Source: Methanomassiliicoccales archaeon
Lineage (GTDB): Archaea > Thermoplasmatota > Thermoplasmata > Methanomassiliicoccales > UBA472
DNA length: 64,000 bases
NCBI GenBank assembly: GCA_028682895.1
Contig: JAJRAK010000052.1
Span: forward strand, 1 to 64,000
Direction of reading: 5' to 3'
Shown here: in pieces, positions 34,745 through 43,813 of the stretch
Position numbering within the stretch: position 1 is the stretch's first letter
Layout of the letters: the number at the start of each line of letters is the position of its first letter
The notes under the pieces: model-generated
What the model was told of the DNA's origin: nothing
The model's database searches: none
The model's input: the letters and a program-made list of their open reading frames with translations, nothing else
Program-made: the position numbers and the translations under genes

Positions 34745-35200
34745 ATGGATCTAAAGAACCAGAAGCGCATGGCGGCCGAAGTCCTGAAGTGCGGGTACAA
34801 CCGGGTCTGGATAGACCCGAACCGTGCTGAGGACGTCGCAGACGCCATCACCCGGGCGGACGTTAGGACCGCTATTCAATCCGGGTCCATCCGCGCCTTG
34901 CCTGTCAGGGGAATATCCCGTGGACGGGCCCGTCACCGGTTGGCACAGAAGGCCAAGGGACGCAGGCGTGGACAGGGAAGCAGGAAGGGTACCTCCGGGG
35001 CCAGGAAGCCCAAGAAGGAGGCATGGATCCAGACGATCAGGCCCCTGCGTAACACGTTGCGCGAGCTGCGTGACGAGGGCAAGATCACTAGGACCGTGTA
35101 CCGCGAATTCTACATGAAGGCCAAGGGAGGCATGTTCAGGAGCAAGAACAACCTGCTCATGCACCTCAAGACCGCAGGTTACCTAAAGGAGGAGAACTGA
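34745..35200 (+). CDS. rpl19e: Ribosomal protein L19e (eL19)
   Basis: A 151-residue highly basic large-subunit protein. KNQKRMAAEVLKCG at the N terminus and the RGRARHRLAQKAKGRRRGQG stretch are typical. ATG 34745 is used; the upstream GTG is three codons earlier and overlaps L32e. Its stop overlaps the L18 start. Confidence 0.94.
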   Translation: MDLKNQKRMAAEVLKCGYNRVWIDPNRAEDVADAITRADVRTAIQSGSIRALPVRGISRGRARHRLAQKAKGRRRGQGSRKGTSGARKPKKEAWIQTIRPLRNTLRELRDEGKITRTVYREFYMKAKGGMFRSKNNLLMHLKTAGYLKEEN

Positions 35201-35700
35201 TGGCACAGGGACCGAGATACAAGGTCGCTTTCCGCCGCAGGCGGGAAGGCAGGACCGATTACAGGCAAAGGGCTCGTTTGCTAAGGGCCAGGGTCCCGCG
35301 CGCCGTCGTGCGGACCTCCCTGAGGCACACCAGTGTACAGATCGTCGACTTTGACCCCCAGGGGGACCAAGTGCTGGTGACCGCCCATTCCCGCGAGCTC
35401 GTGGAGATGGGATGGACCAAGGCCACGGGCAACGTGCCCGCCGCCTACCTCACTGGATACCTCGCCGGGAAGAAGGCGAAGGCCAAGGGACTTGAGGAGG
35501 CCGTGCTCGACATCGGCCTCAAGGTCCCGTCCAAGGGCGCGACCGTGTTCGCCGCCCTGAAGGGCATGCTCGACGCGGGCATGAAGATACCCCACGGAAA
35601 GGAAGTGCTGCCGAGCAAGGAACGCCTGGCCGGAAAGCACATCGGAGACGACGTGGAGAAGATGGTACAGGACATCAAGAAACGCATGGAGGCGAACTGA
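35200..35700 (+). CDS. rpl18: Ribosomal protein L18 (uL18)
   Basis: A 166-residue 5S rRNA-binding protein of the archaeal L5e/L18 type. YKVAFRRRREGRTDYRQRA at the N terminus and the AYLTGYLAGKKAKAKGLEEA helix are diagnostic. Confidence 0.94.
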   Translation: MAQGPRYKVAFRRRREGRTDYRQRARLLRARVPRAVVRTSLRHTSVQIVDFDPQGDQVLVTAHSRELVEMGWTKATGNVPAAYLTGYLAGKKAKAKGLEEAVLDIGLKVPSKGATVFAALKGMLDAGMKIPHGKEVLPSKERLAGKHIGDDVEKMVQDIKKRMEAN

Positions 35701-35701
35701 T

Positions 35702-36379
35702 ATGGATTGGGTACCAAGGACGAGATTGGGACAGATGGTGCTCAACGGTGAGATAACCACCATGAGCCAGGCCCTCGCCACCAAGCTCCCCCTGCGTGAG
35801 GCGGAGATCGTGGACATATTACTCCCCGACCTGAAGGACGAGGTCATCGATGTGAACATAGTTCAGAGGATGACCGACTCCGGCAGGAGGGTCAAGTTCA
35901 GGATCACCTGCGTCGTCGGCAACGGAGATGGGTTCATTGGCATCGGCCGCGCCAAGGGGAAGGAGGTCGGACCTTCTATCCGCAAGGCCATCGATAACGC
36001 CAAGCTGAACATAATCGAGATCAAGCGCGGTTGCGGTTCCTGGGAGTGCGGTTGCGGCACCCCACACTCGCTGCCGTTCACCGTGCTCGGCAAGTCCGGC
36101 TCGGTCGAAGTGACGTTGAAGCCCGCCCCCAGGGGAATTTCCCTAGCGGTAGGCGACGTGGCCAAGAGCCTCCTCACCCTTGCGGGCGTGAAGGACTCCT
36201 GGGGATTCGCCCAGGGGCACACCAAGACCACCGTGAACTACGCATATGCCACCTACTATGCCCTGAGGGCCACCACCGAGATGCGTGTGACCGAGGAGCA
36301 GGAGAAGAGGCAGCACATAGTCAGCGGACCGGTCGGCCTGCACGTGGCCGAGAGCGACGTACAAGGACAGGAGGAATAA
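35702..36379 (+). CDS. rps5: Ribosomal protein S5 (uS5)
   Basis: A 225-residue small-subunit protein near the mRNA entry site. The dsRBD-like N-terminal domain contains RVKFRITCVVGNGDGFIGIG. IKRGCGSWECGCGTPHSLPF near residue 109 is the Cys-rich variant seen in archaeal and eukaryotic S5. Confidence 0.95.
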   Translation: MDWVPRTRLGQMVLNGEITTMSQALATKLPLREAEIVDILLPDLKDEVIDVNIVQRMTDSGRRVKFRITCVVGNGDGFIGIGRAKGKEVGPSIRKAIDNAKLNIIEIKRGCGSWECGCGTPHSLPFTVLGKSGSVEVTLKPAPRGISLAVGDVAKSLLTLAGVKDSWGFAQGHTKTTVNYAYATYYALRATTEMRVTEEQEKRQHIVSGPVGLHVAESDVQGQEE

Positions 36380-36381
36380 GC

Positions 36382-36846
36382 ATGGCATACGCAGCAATAA
36401 GGATACGCGGTCACGCCGGTGTCAGGCATGACATCGAGGACACCATGCGCATGCTCCGCCTGACCCGAGCGAACCACTGTGTGGTGCTCCCGGAGACGGA
36501 TGAGATAAAGGGCATGCTGATGAAGGCTAAGGACTACATCACCTGGGGCGAGATCTCGGAAGAGACCCTGGCCCGTATGATAAAGTTCCGTGGTCGGCTC
36601 GTCGGCGACAAGCCCATTGACGATGAGGTGGTAAAGGAAGGCACCGCCTTCGGGTCCATCATGGCATTCGCCCGCGGAATATCCAAGGGAGAGGCCAAGT
36701 ACTCGGAGATGAAGGACGTGAAGCCCCTGTTCCGCCTGAGCCCACCCAAGAAAGGCTACGAAGGCAACAAGCGCGCATACAACGCCGGCGGAGCTTTGGG
36801 ATACCGGGGAGAGGCCATAAATGACCTCATCTCCAGGATGATCTGA
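36382..36846 (+). CDS. rpl30: Ribosomal protein L30 (uL30)
   Basis: A 154-residue L30 of the long archaeal/eukaryotic L7 type. It opens MAYAAIRIRGHAGVRHDIEDTM, and GTAFGSIMAFARGISKGEA falls in the C-terminal half. ATG 36382 has GAGGAATAAG upstream; the larger open frame crossing S5 is not coding. Confidence 0.94.
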   Translation: MAYAAIRIRGHAGVRHDIEDTMRMLRLTRANHCVVLPETDEIKGMLMKAKDYITWGEISEETLARMIKFRGRLVGDKPIDDEVVKEGTAFGSIMAFARGISKGEAKYSEMKDVKPLFRLSPPKKGYEGNKRAYNAGGALGYRGEAINDLISRMI

Positions 36847-36858
36847 AGGTGAACTAAG

Positions 36859-37287
36859 ATGGTAAGCAGAACTGATAAGTTCAGGGGCTCCAGGACCCAC
36901 GGACGCGGCAAGAAGGCCGGCCGTGGTGCCGGTAAGCGCGGCGGCAAGGGCAACGCCGGACTACACAAGCACAAGGTTCAGTACATGTTAAAGTACATGC
37001 CCGACCACTTCGGCCGGCACGGCTTCAAGAGGCCACAGAAGATGGTCTCTGCCAAGATCACCATGAACGTTGGCGATCTGGAGCAGATCCTCGATGTCAT
37101 GAAGACGCAGGGGACGGCCGTGGAGAAGGACGGTAAGGTCATGATCGACCTTGTCGCCCTGGGTGTGGACAAGCTGCTGGGGAACGGACGTGTGAGCACT
37201 CCTCTAGAGGTCTCGGTGTCTGAGACCACCGCTTTGGCGAAGGCCAAGGTTGAAGAGGCAGGCGGGCATATCCTGGTGCCAGAGTAA
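36859..37287 (+). CDS. rpl15: Ribosomal protein L15 (uL15)
   Basis: A 142-residue protein. The Gly/Lys/Arg-rich N terminus (RGSRTHGRGKKAGRGAGKRG) threads through 23S rRNA, and a compact C-terminal domain follows. It is the last ribosomal gene of the operon, just before secY, as in bacteria and archaea. Confidence 0.95.
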   Translation: MVSRTDKFRGSRTHGRGKKAGRGAGKRGGKGNAGLHKHKVQYMLKYMPDHFGRHGFKRPQKMVSAKITMNVGDLEQILDVMKTQGTAVEKDGKVMIDLVALGVDKLLGNGRVSTPLEVSVSETTALAKAKVEEAGGHILVPE

Positions 37288-37303
37288 GTACCACGTGATG
37301 CTC

Positions 37304-38887
37304 ATGGCCGACGACCAGAAGAGCAGGCTGTATAAGCTGAAGCCTATAACTGACCGCCTACCGGCGGTCTCCAAACCTGAAGGGCATGTCCATTTCCGGA
37401 CGAAGATGATATGGGTCATAGTCATACTGGTCTTCTACTTCGTTATGACCAATATCTTCCTGTACGGGCTGGACAGTGAAGATACAGTCGACCTTTTCGC
37501 TCAGTACAGGGCAATCCTGGCCGGAGCGCAAGGTTCGCTGATGCATCTGGGCATCGGCCCGATAGTCACTGCCTCCATCATCATGCAGTTGTTCGTGGGG
37601 GCCAAGATAATCAAATTGGACCTCACCAACCGTGATGACAAGGCGGTCTATCAGAGCTCACAGAAGTTCTTAGTTATAGTGATGATCCTGGTCGAGGCCG
37701 TGCCTCAGGTGTTCGGATACCTGACACCCTCCGAGACCTTCGTCACTGGACTGGAAGGAGCGTTCGGGGATTCGGGATACATTACCGGCGAGAACATAGC
37801 CAGGTTGATAATCATCCTGCAACTGTGCGTCGGTTCGTACCTCGTGTTCCTGATGGACGAGGTGGTCTCCAAATGGGGCATAGGGAGCGGTATATCGCTC
37901 TTCATCGCGGCCGGGGTAGCGGAAGCGCTGTTCACAGGTACCCTGAACACAGAAGGGTACTATTCGGACGAGGCGCTGAGCACCAGCAACCTGCCGGTGG
38001 GCACCATCCCCAAGACCATCTTCATATTGACGAACTATTCCGCAAGCGACCTGGCAGGCGGTGGGTATGAACAGATACTCATCCAGAACCCCAATCCATT
38101 GATCGCGCTGGTCGGTACGTTGATAATATTCCTGTTGGTGGCATACCTAGAGTCAGCGCGCATAGAGCTGCCGTTAGCTCACGGGAACGCCCGTGGTGCC
38201 CGCGGACGCTATCCGATAAAGCTGATCTACGCATCCAACATCCCGGTCATCCTGATGGCCGCGCTGCTGGCGAACGTAAGCATGTTCGCTATGCTGTTCT
38301 ACAGCAATGACGCGCTCAACAACATACCCCTGATAGGAGGGCAATCGTGGCTGGGAGTGTATCCGTCCGGAGAGAGCACACCGACGTCAGGTCTGGCGTG
38401 GTATCTGTCCTCACCTAGCGGTATCAACTACTGGCTGATGCCATTGCTCGACTCGGGCACCTATGGGAGCTTGGTCTACGGGCACGCGGCCTGGCAGATC
38501 ATGCTGCATGTGGCGGTGTATGTGGGCGTGATGGTTGGAGGTTCGATCCTCTTCGCCAAGTTCTGGATCATGACCACCAACATGGGACCGGAGGCGGTGG
38601 CCAAACAGATCGAGTCCAGTGGACTGCAGATCCCTGGTTTCCGTCGCGACCCGCGCGTCCTGAAGAGAGTACTGGAAAGGTACATTCCGATAGTCACGGT
38701 CATCAGCGGTGCCGTGGTCGGAGGCCTGGCCGCCGGAGCGGACCTCATCGGTACGGTCGGAAACGCCAGCGGTACCGGTGTGCTTCTGGCCGTAGGCATA
38801 ATGATCCAGCTGTACGAGGCGATCGGCCGCGAGCAGATGATGGAGATGCACCCAGTGCTGAGGGGCTTCTTCGGTGGGGAGGGTTGA
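37304..38887 (+). CDS. secY: Preprotein translocase subunit SecY (Sec61 alpha)
   Basis: A 527-residue channel protein with about ten membrane helices. The plug region follows TM1 (near residues 50-70), and LESARIELPLAHGNARGARG near residue 280 matches the conserved cytoplasmic loop that binds ribosomes. The loop between TM7 and TM8 (residues 340-385) is long and external. ATG 37304 is preferred: GTGAT lies just upstream, and the longer frame overlaps L15. An ATG at 37298 is an alternative. The next gene encodes another membrane-insertion protein. Confidence 0.95.
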   Translation: MADDQKSRLYKLKPITDRLPAVSKPEGHVHFRTKMIWVIVILVFYFVMTNIFLYGLDSEDTVDLFAQYRAILAGAQGSLMHLGIGPIVTASIIMQLFVGAKIIKLDLTNRDDKAVYQSSQKFLVIVMILVEAVPQVFGYLTPSETFVTGLEGAFGDSGYITGENIARLIIILQLCVGSYLVFLMDEVVSKWGIGSGISLFIAAGVAEALFTGTLNTEGYYSDEALSTSNLPVGTIPKTIFILTNYSASDLAGGGYEQILIQNPNPLIALVGTLIIFLLVAYLESARIELPLAHGNARGARGRYPIKLIYASNIPVILMAALLANVSMFAMLFYSNDALNNIPLIGGQSWLGVYPSGESTPTSGLAWYLSSPSGINYWLMPLLDSGTYGSLVYGHAAWQIMLHVAVYVGVMVGGSILFAKFWIMTTNMGPEAVAKQIESSGLQIPGFRRDPRVLKRVLERYIPIVTVISGAVVGGLAAGADLIGTVGNASGTGVLLAVGIMIQLYEAIGREQMMEMHPVLRGFFGGEG

Positions 38888-38890
38888 TAG

Positions 38891-39547
38891 ATGACCAACC
38901 CACCGGCGACCAACCCGAAGTCCAGCATGTCCAGGATGCTGCTCATATTCGCCTTCGTTCTGGCCATATTCGTGATGTTCGACCAGGACCTGCGTAACGC
39001 CCTGGGCAACATCGTGGGCATGGGACTGATGCCGCTGTGGGGATTCGGCGGTTCGTTCCCTGTGATGACATTGTTCATCACGGGCGCGTTCATGACATTC
39101 CTCAGCATCGCCATCAGGCACTTCTTCACGGATTACGTGAAGCAGGCTGAGAGCCAGAAGGCCATAGGCGCCTTCAACAAGGAGATGAAGCAGGCCCGCC
39201 TGGATAATAACACCTACAAGCTGAAGAAGATGATGGAGCAGCAGCCGAAGATCATGGAGGCCTCCATGGGCCAGACCATGAGCCAGATGAAGCTGATGCC
39301 AGTGACGATGCTGATCATCATTCCCATCTTCGCCTGGCTGTCGGTGTTCGTGTACAATGACCTGAACAGCACGCTGATCACCGTGCCGTGGTCCGAGGTG
39401 GCGAACCTGAAGGATACATATGTAATGCCATCCTGGGTGCTCCTCTACTCGCTGATAAGCATACCGTTCGGACAAGTCCTGTCTCGCGGGCTGAGATACT
39501 TCTCGTTCAAGAAGCGCCTCGACAAGCTGAAGGCAACAGGGCAATGA
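38891..39547 (+). CDS. DUF106 membrane insertase-like protein (Oxa1/EMC3/Get1 superfamily)
   Basis: A 218-residue archaeal Ylp1-type protein. It has a first membrane helix at 15-32, another at 55-75, a charged coiled-coil loop (residues 80-128, rich in Lys, Gln and Met), and two or three C-terminal helices. The Met-rich cytoplasmic coiled coil is the Oxa1-superfamily mark for engaging nascent membrane proteins. Placement right after secY is widely conserved in archaea. The stop overlaps the cmk ATG (ATGA). Confidence 0.88.
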   Translation: MTNPPATNPKSSMSRMLLIFAFVLAIFVMFDQDLRNALGNIVGMGLMPLWGFGGSFPVMTLFITGAFMTFLSIAIRHFFTDYVKQAESQKAIGAFNKEMKQARLDNNTYKLKKMMEQQPKIMEASMGQTMSQMKLMPVTMLIIIPIFAWLSVFVYNDLNSTLITVPWSEVANLKDTYVMPSWVLLYSLISIPFGQVLSRGLRYFSFKKRLDKLKATGQ

Positions 39548-40074
39548 TAATCACCATAAGTGGTCTGATCGGCAGCGGCAAGACCACCGTTTGCCGCATG
39601 CTCAGCGAACGGTTAGGGTATAGGATGGTCATCTCCGGTCACGTGTTCCGGGAGATGGCCAAGGAATTGAACCTTAACCTGGAGGAGTTCAGCCTGCGGG
39701 CGGAACAGGACCCCAAGTATGACAAGCTCATCGACGAGCGGATGGTCGAGATAGCCCGTGGCGAGAAGGACGTCATCCTCGAAGGCCGGTTGGCCGGACA
39801 GATGATGCGCCGGAACGGGATACCGGCCTTCTGCATCTTCCTCGACGCCGCCCTGGAGATACGCACGCAGCGCGTCTCCGGGCGCGAGGGCGTGGAACTT
39901 CAGAACGCCATGCAGGAGATGAGCGCCCGCGAGGCGAGCGAAGTGCTAAGATACCGCAAATACTATGGCATCGACGTGACCGACCGTTCTATCTATGATT
40001 TGGTCATCGATACCGGCGCCCTGACCCCGGAACAGGTGGTCGAGAAGATCGTCTCCCGGGTCGGGGGAGATTGA
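39544..40074 (+). CDS. cmk: Cytidylate kinase
   Basis: A 176-residue archaeal-type CMP kinase. The P-loop is ITISGLIGSGKTTVCR at the N terminus, and EGRLAGQM near residue 80 is the conserved nucleotide-binding segment. It phosphorylates CMP and dCMP. The gene lies between the EMC3-like gene and cbf5, a conserved archaeal position. Confidence 0.92.
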   Translation: MIITISGLIGSGKTTVCRMLSERLGYRMVISGHVFREMAKELNLNLEEFSLRAEQDPKYDKLIDERMVEIARGEKDVILEGRLAGQMMRRNGIPAFCIFLDAALEIRTQRVSGREGVELQNAMQEMSAREASEVLRYRKYYGIDVTDRSIYDLVIDTGALTPEQVVEKIVSRVGGD

Positions 40075-40075
40075 G

Positions 40076-41032
40076 ATGTTGGTGCGGGACAAGGGTCCGC
40101 GCACCTTGCCTAATGGCAAGCGCCCCGAGGACCGATCCATGGAGGAATTACTGTCCGCCGGGGTGATCGTCCTGGACAAGGTCCAGGGGCCAACGTCGCA
40201 CCAGGTGACCGCCTGGGTGCGAGATATCCTTGGTGTGGAGAAGATAGGCCACGGTGGCACGCTCGATCCGAACGTCAGCGGCGTATTGCCGATAGCGCTG
40301 GGAAAGGCGATACGAATGACGGACCTGGTGCTCCGTTCCGATAAACAGTACGTATGCCACATGTACCTGCATCGCCCCATGCCCGAGGAGAAGGTGCGCG
40401 AGGTGGTCAGCTCGTTCGTCGGCTCCATATATCAGACGCCCCCGGTGCGCTCTGCCGTCAAGGTGGCGATGAGGGTGCGCAAGGTGCGCTCCATCGATAT
40501 ATTGGAACTGAGCGGTAGGGATGTGCTCTTCAAGGTCGATTGCGACGCCGGGACCTACATACGCACGCTGTGCGTGGACATCGGCGAGGCCCTGGGGGTC
40601 GGGGCGAACATGAAGGCGCTGCGCCGCACACGTTCCGGAGCGATGAGCGAAACGGACGCCGTCACGCTCCAGGACCTGAAGGACGCTACGGACGCATGGA
40701 AGAAGGGCGATGATGCCTGGTTGAGGAGCATCGTCCGGCCGATGGAGGCCCTATTGGAACCGCTCCCCAAGGTGATAGTGAAGGACCACGCCGTGGACGC
40801 GGTTGCGCACGGCTCCGACCTGAACGCGCCTGGTGTGGTGGCCTTGGACGAGAACATCGAGAAGGGTGAGCCGGTGGCGATGTTCACCATCAAAGGAGAG
40901 GCGCTGGCCTTGGGCACGTCCAACATGTCCGCCCGCGACATGTACAAGGCATATAAGGGCAAGGCGGTCAAGACCGTACGGGTCTTCATTCCTGAAGGCA
41001 CATATCCCCGCATGTGGGGAGATCAGCAGTAA
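40076..41032 (+). CDS. cbf5: tRNA/rRNA pseudouridine synthase Cbf5
   Basis: A 318-residue catalytic subunit of the H/ACA ribonucleoprotein. The catalytic Asp is in HGGTLDPNVSGVLPIALGKA (near residue 64), and a PUA domain (from about 238) ends the protein and binds the ACA side of the guide RNA. It lies at the end of the secY segment. The last 10 bases overlap the convergent MBL gene. Confidence 0.95.
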   Translation: MLVRDKGPRTLPNGKRPEDRSMEELLSAGVIVLDKVQGPTSHQVTAWVRDILGVEKIGHGGTLDPNVSGVLPIALGKAIRMTDLVLRSDKQYVCHMYLHRPMPEEKVREVVSSFVGSIYQTPPVRSAVKVAMRVRKVRSIDILELSGRDVLFKVDCDAGTYIRTLCVDIGEALGVGANMKALRRTRSGAMSETDAVTLQDLKDATDAWKKGDDAWLRSIVRPMEALLEPLPKVIVKDHAVDAVAHGSDLNAPGVVALDENIEKGEPVAMFTIKGEALALGTSNMSARDMYKAYKGKAVKTVRVFIPEGTYPRMWGDQQ

Positions 41033-42039
41033 CAGCCCAGGTTGCTCTGCCCCTTCTTTGCCTTGTTGAGCGGTATGGCGGTTATGCCGAGGCGCTTTTG
41101 TATCTCATTGGCCAGCATCTCCTCGGAACCGTGGTGCGTGTAGACGACGTCGGGCGAGCATCTCTTGACGAAATCGATGAGCTCGTAGAAATCGGCGTGA
41201 TCTGAGTACGCAAAGCCCTGGTCCATGCCCCATCCCATCTTCCCCCAGGAACGGTCCCTATTGTCCAGGCACCAACCGGAGACGTTGGCGGAGCGTACCT
41301 TCCCAAGACGGTCGAGGCCGCTCTCGCTTCGGGACGTCGAACTGATCACCAGCTGCGGCGAGCCGTCCTCCGGGTCGAAGGGAAGATAATCGAAGCGAAG
41401 GTCGTCCGCCTCCATCATGCGGGTGGCCTCCAGGACCGATCCGTGCAGATGGGGCTTGTAGCTCTTCAACATGGAGATGAGCTCCTGGGACTTGCCCAAG
41501 GGATACGCCTGCATCACCGCGGAATAGCCTCGGCCTACAGTATCCTCCACCCAATCACGGATGATGCCTATCATGGCATTGCGGTCCGGGAAGCGGTAGC
41601 GCGGGTTGCCGTATGTCGACTCGATGATGAGCACGTCGCACTTCTGCGGACGGGCGCCCTCGATGTCCAGGCGGTCCTGGGGGCAGAAGTCGCCAGTGTA
41701 CAGCACCTTCTTTCCCATGTCGAGCATGAACATGTTGGAGCCGAGCATATGCCCGGCACCGATACTGGTGACGTCAGAACGGTCCTCCCGTTGGACGTTC
41801 TCTAGGAAATCCTTCGATCTTTTGCTCTTGACCCGCCCGCGCATGCAGCGCAGCGTTATATCGGAACATATGAGCGGACCGCCAGCGAAGCTGGATGGCA
41901 TATGATCGGAATGGGCGTGCGAAACGCATGTGATACCGTCGGCCGGAGCTTGGCAGCATGGGTCGAGGTAGAACTTCGTCTCACCGCAGGTGACCTCGAT
42001 GCCTTTGCCCATCTTAACGGAAAGCCCATCCCCTCCCAT
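41023..42039 (-). CDS. Metallo-beta-lactamase-fold RNase/exonuclease-like protein (COG1236-like)
   Basis: A 338-residue MBL-fold hydrolase. Metal motifs are in order: SHAHSDHMP near residue 40, GAGHMLGSNMFML near 94, YTGDFCPQD near 114, ESTYGNPRYRFP (a beta-CASP-like entry) near 140, and SDHADFYELI near 280. This resembles archaeal proteins annotated as mRNA 3'-end processing or exonuclease-like factors, but the beta-CASP insert is short, so RNase activity is likely rather than proven. The N-terminal MGGDGLSVKMGKGIEV includes a second possible start at 42012. Confidence 0.83.
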   Translation of the reverse strand: MGGDGLSVKMGKGIEVTCGETKFYLDPCCQAPADGITCVSHAHSDHMPSSFAGGPLICSDITLRCMRGRVKSKRSKDFLENVQREDRSDVTSIGAGHMLGSNMFMLDMGKKVLYTGDFCPQDRLDIEGARPQKCDVLIIESTYGNPRYRFPDRNAMIGIIRDWVEDTVGRGYSAVMQAYPLGKSQELISMLKSYKPHLHGSVLEATRMMEADDLRFDYLPFDPEDGSPQLVISSTSRSESGLDRLGKVRSANVSGWCLDNRDRSWGKMGWGMDQGFAYSDHADFYELIDFVKRCSPDVVYTHHGSEEMLANEIQKRLGITAIPLNKAKKGQSNLGCYC

Positions 42040-42139
42040 TGTGCCGACTATAAACGCCTCGGCTATTTACTGATAACTAGGACATGACCGAACGTGCCAA
42101 ACGGTTAAAGGATCGCTGGAACTAGTCAACCGCTCCGCA

Positions 42140-42733
42140 TCATATTCGGCCCATGATATCTTCAGCCCATTCCATTAGGAATGGATCACTGTTGCCAGGG
42201 ATCTTATTGAAAAAAGAGGCATTTTCGATCTCATGAATGTCGACTGGTCGGATATCGCCACCGACCATTCTCCCGATCACGATGAAATTCCATCTAATCA
42301 GATCCCAATCATTGAAACAGATTTTAACGACGTACAATAATGGAATTGATGATATTTCGACCATTAATCCAGTTTCCTCGAAAGCTTCTCTGATGGCAGC
42401 CCTATCGATGGATTCACCGATGTTAATCCTACCCATCGGAAAAAACCAATCTGTAGGATGGTCACACCGAGCGACGTATGCGATCATTGACCTGTTATCG
42501 TGAATGACCATGACGACCTCCCCCGAGCAGGCAGGAGGAGAGAAATCTTCGTTAAGCTGAGATAGGTTCCAGGTCCGATGATGGACTGCTGGCTGGCCGT
42601 ATTTGCCGTACAGTTCAGATAACTGTTCGGTCGAGGGGCGTTCCTCAACGGTCGGTCTTATGCCCTTGTTGTCTTTCATCATCATTCGATCGGGCGATGA
42701 TGACGTTGTAACCATATCTAAGACTGTCTGCAT
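42140..42733 (-). CDS. Nudix hydrolase
   Basis: A 197-residue protein with a complete Nudix box, G-x5-E-x7-REAFEETGL, in GRINIGESIDRAAIREAFEETGL (residues 101-123). This metal site hydrolyses nucleoside diphosphate-linked compounds. The N-terminal 50 residues are not part of the core, and the true start may be one of the Met near residues 17-19. The gene is more A/T-rich than its neighbours, which hints at separate ancestry. It lies upstream of the MBL gene on the same strand, with a TATA-containing gap between. Confidence 0.85.
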   Translation of the reverse strand: MQTVLDMVTTSSSPDRMMMKDNKGIRPTVEERPSTEQLSELYGKYGQPAVHHRTWNLSQLNEDFSPPACSGEVVMVIHDNRSMIAYVARCDHPTDWFFPMGRINIGESIDRAAIREAFEETGLMVEISSIPLLYVVKICFNDWDLIRWNFIVIGRMVGGDIRPVDIHEIENASFFNKIPGNSDPFLMEWAEDIMGRI

Positions 42734-42796
42734 TTTTCGTATGGACGAAGAGCGTTGCGGGGGCCTTCATTTTCACCGACCTCCCCCTGTCATTCC

Positions 42797-42803
42797 TTTA
42801 TAC
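42797..42803 (+). promoter_or_regulatory. TATA box of the RecA-like/polymerase cassette
   Basis: TTTATAC lies about 33 bases before ATG 42833, so transcription would start near 42825 with a very short leader. It is the only promoter signal before the three-gene cassette. Confidence 0.5.
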
Positions 42804-42832
42804 CCACAAGGCGAAGTTGCTGCGGTGAGCAG

Positions 42833-43567
42833 ATGTACCGCCCTATGCCAGAGATAGTGACCGATCCCTTGGTCCACGATATCAGCTTGGACACAGAGGA
42901 CATGCTGGCCACTACCGCCATACCTCCGGTGGACGAGCTTCTCGGCGGCCTCAGGGCGGGCACCATCACCACCATCGACAGTTCGGACCGGCTGCTGTTC
43001 ACCATGGTCAACATGCTCTGCGTGAACTTCGTGCGGGAATGGCATAAGGACGTCATCTGGGTGGATGGCGGGAACTCCGTCAATCCGTACGACCTCACGT
43101 ACGTGTGCAAACGCTTCCGACTGAGACCGGAGAGCGTGCTCTCCAGCATCAACGTCTCCCGGGCCTTCACCGCCTATCAGATGTCCACCCTGGTAGAGGA
43201 ATCACTGGAAGAGGAGCTGGTCCGATGCCATGGCGGAATGGTCATGATATCATGCTATCCCGACCTGTTCCAGGACGCCGACATGGACTGGGAGGAATCG
43301 CTGAAGCTCATGACGAGGGGCATGGGCAAGCTGCGCTCGCTGACGGAGAAGCATCGGACCGTCACCGTGGTGACGAACTACGGACTGGCCAAGCTCATGT
43401 ACCGCAAGGGGCTGCGCCCTCTTTTCTACGACGGCGTGGACCGGGTGATCGGCATGGAGCATCGTTCCGGACATACGAGGGTGTTCCTGCCTAAAGAGGA
43501 GAAGGAGATCATGTACCGGCCGGTATCCCCCAACCAGACCACCTTGGACGAATACAGGAGGCGGTGA
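42833..43567 (+). CDS. RecA-fold protein without Walker A, with C-terminal PIP-like motif (ImuA-like partner of a PolB)
   Basis: A 244-residue protein related to RadA/RadB. VDELLGGLRAGTITTID (residues 33-49) matches the strand before the P-loop, but the following SSDRLLFT replaces GxxxxGKT, so ATP binding is probably lost. MVMISCYPDLF near residue 136 is the Walker B strand. The last residues, NQTTLDEYRRR, match a PCNA-binding motif (Q235, L238, Y241). It is translationally coupled to a small protein and a family B polymerase. Bacterial ImuA, a RecA-fold protein of the mutasome, is the closest functional analogy, by inference. Confidence 0.8.
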   Translation: MYRPMPEIVTDPLVHDISLDTEDMLATTAIPPVDELLGGLRAGTITTIDSSDRLLFTMVNMLCVNFVREWHKDVIWVDGGNSVNPYDLTYVCKRFRLRPESVLSSINVSRAFTAYQMSTLVEESLEEELVRCHGGMVMISCYPDLFQDADMDWEESLKLMTRGMGKLRSLTEKHRTVTVVTNYGLAKLMYRKGLRPLFYDGVDRVIGMEHRSGHTRVFLPKEEKEIMYRPVSPNQTTLDEYRRR

Positions 43568-43812
43568 GATTGGGACGGACGGTGCCCACGTACCGCCAGG
43601 CGGCCGAGATGACCATGGACGGCTGGAAGGAGTTCCGACGGGCTCTCTCGCAAGAGGACAAAGAAGCGTTCGACCGCCTTTCGGACAAGGTTCGCCTGCA
43701 CTCCTCGGCCGCTGGCTGCGCTGCCTTCCTGGACCCGCTGGAAGGAGTTCTCCTGTCCATACTTCTGGAGCAGGAGAAGGAGATAGAGCGTCTGCACAAG
43801 AAGGACCGATAG
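43564..43812 (+). CDS. Small helical protein of the RecA-like/polymerase cassette
   Basis: An 82-residue protein from GTG 43564, overlapping the previous stop (GTGA). GRTVPTYRQAAEMTMDGWKE, then FRRALSQEDKEAFDRLSDK, are strongly helical; the C terminus is a charged helix (EQEKEIERLHKKDR). It looks like an adaptor. Similar small proteins, with a GRTxPTYR start, occur in haloarchaea (DUF8156-type, from memory and not certain). No enzymatic motif is visible. It ends one base before the polymerase ATG. Confidence 0.75.
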   Translation: MRLGRTVPTYRQAAEMTMDGWKEFRRALSQEDKEAFDRLSDKVRLHSSAAGCAAFLDPLEGVLLSILLEQEKEIERLHKKDR

Positions 43813-43813
43813 G

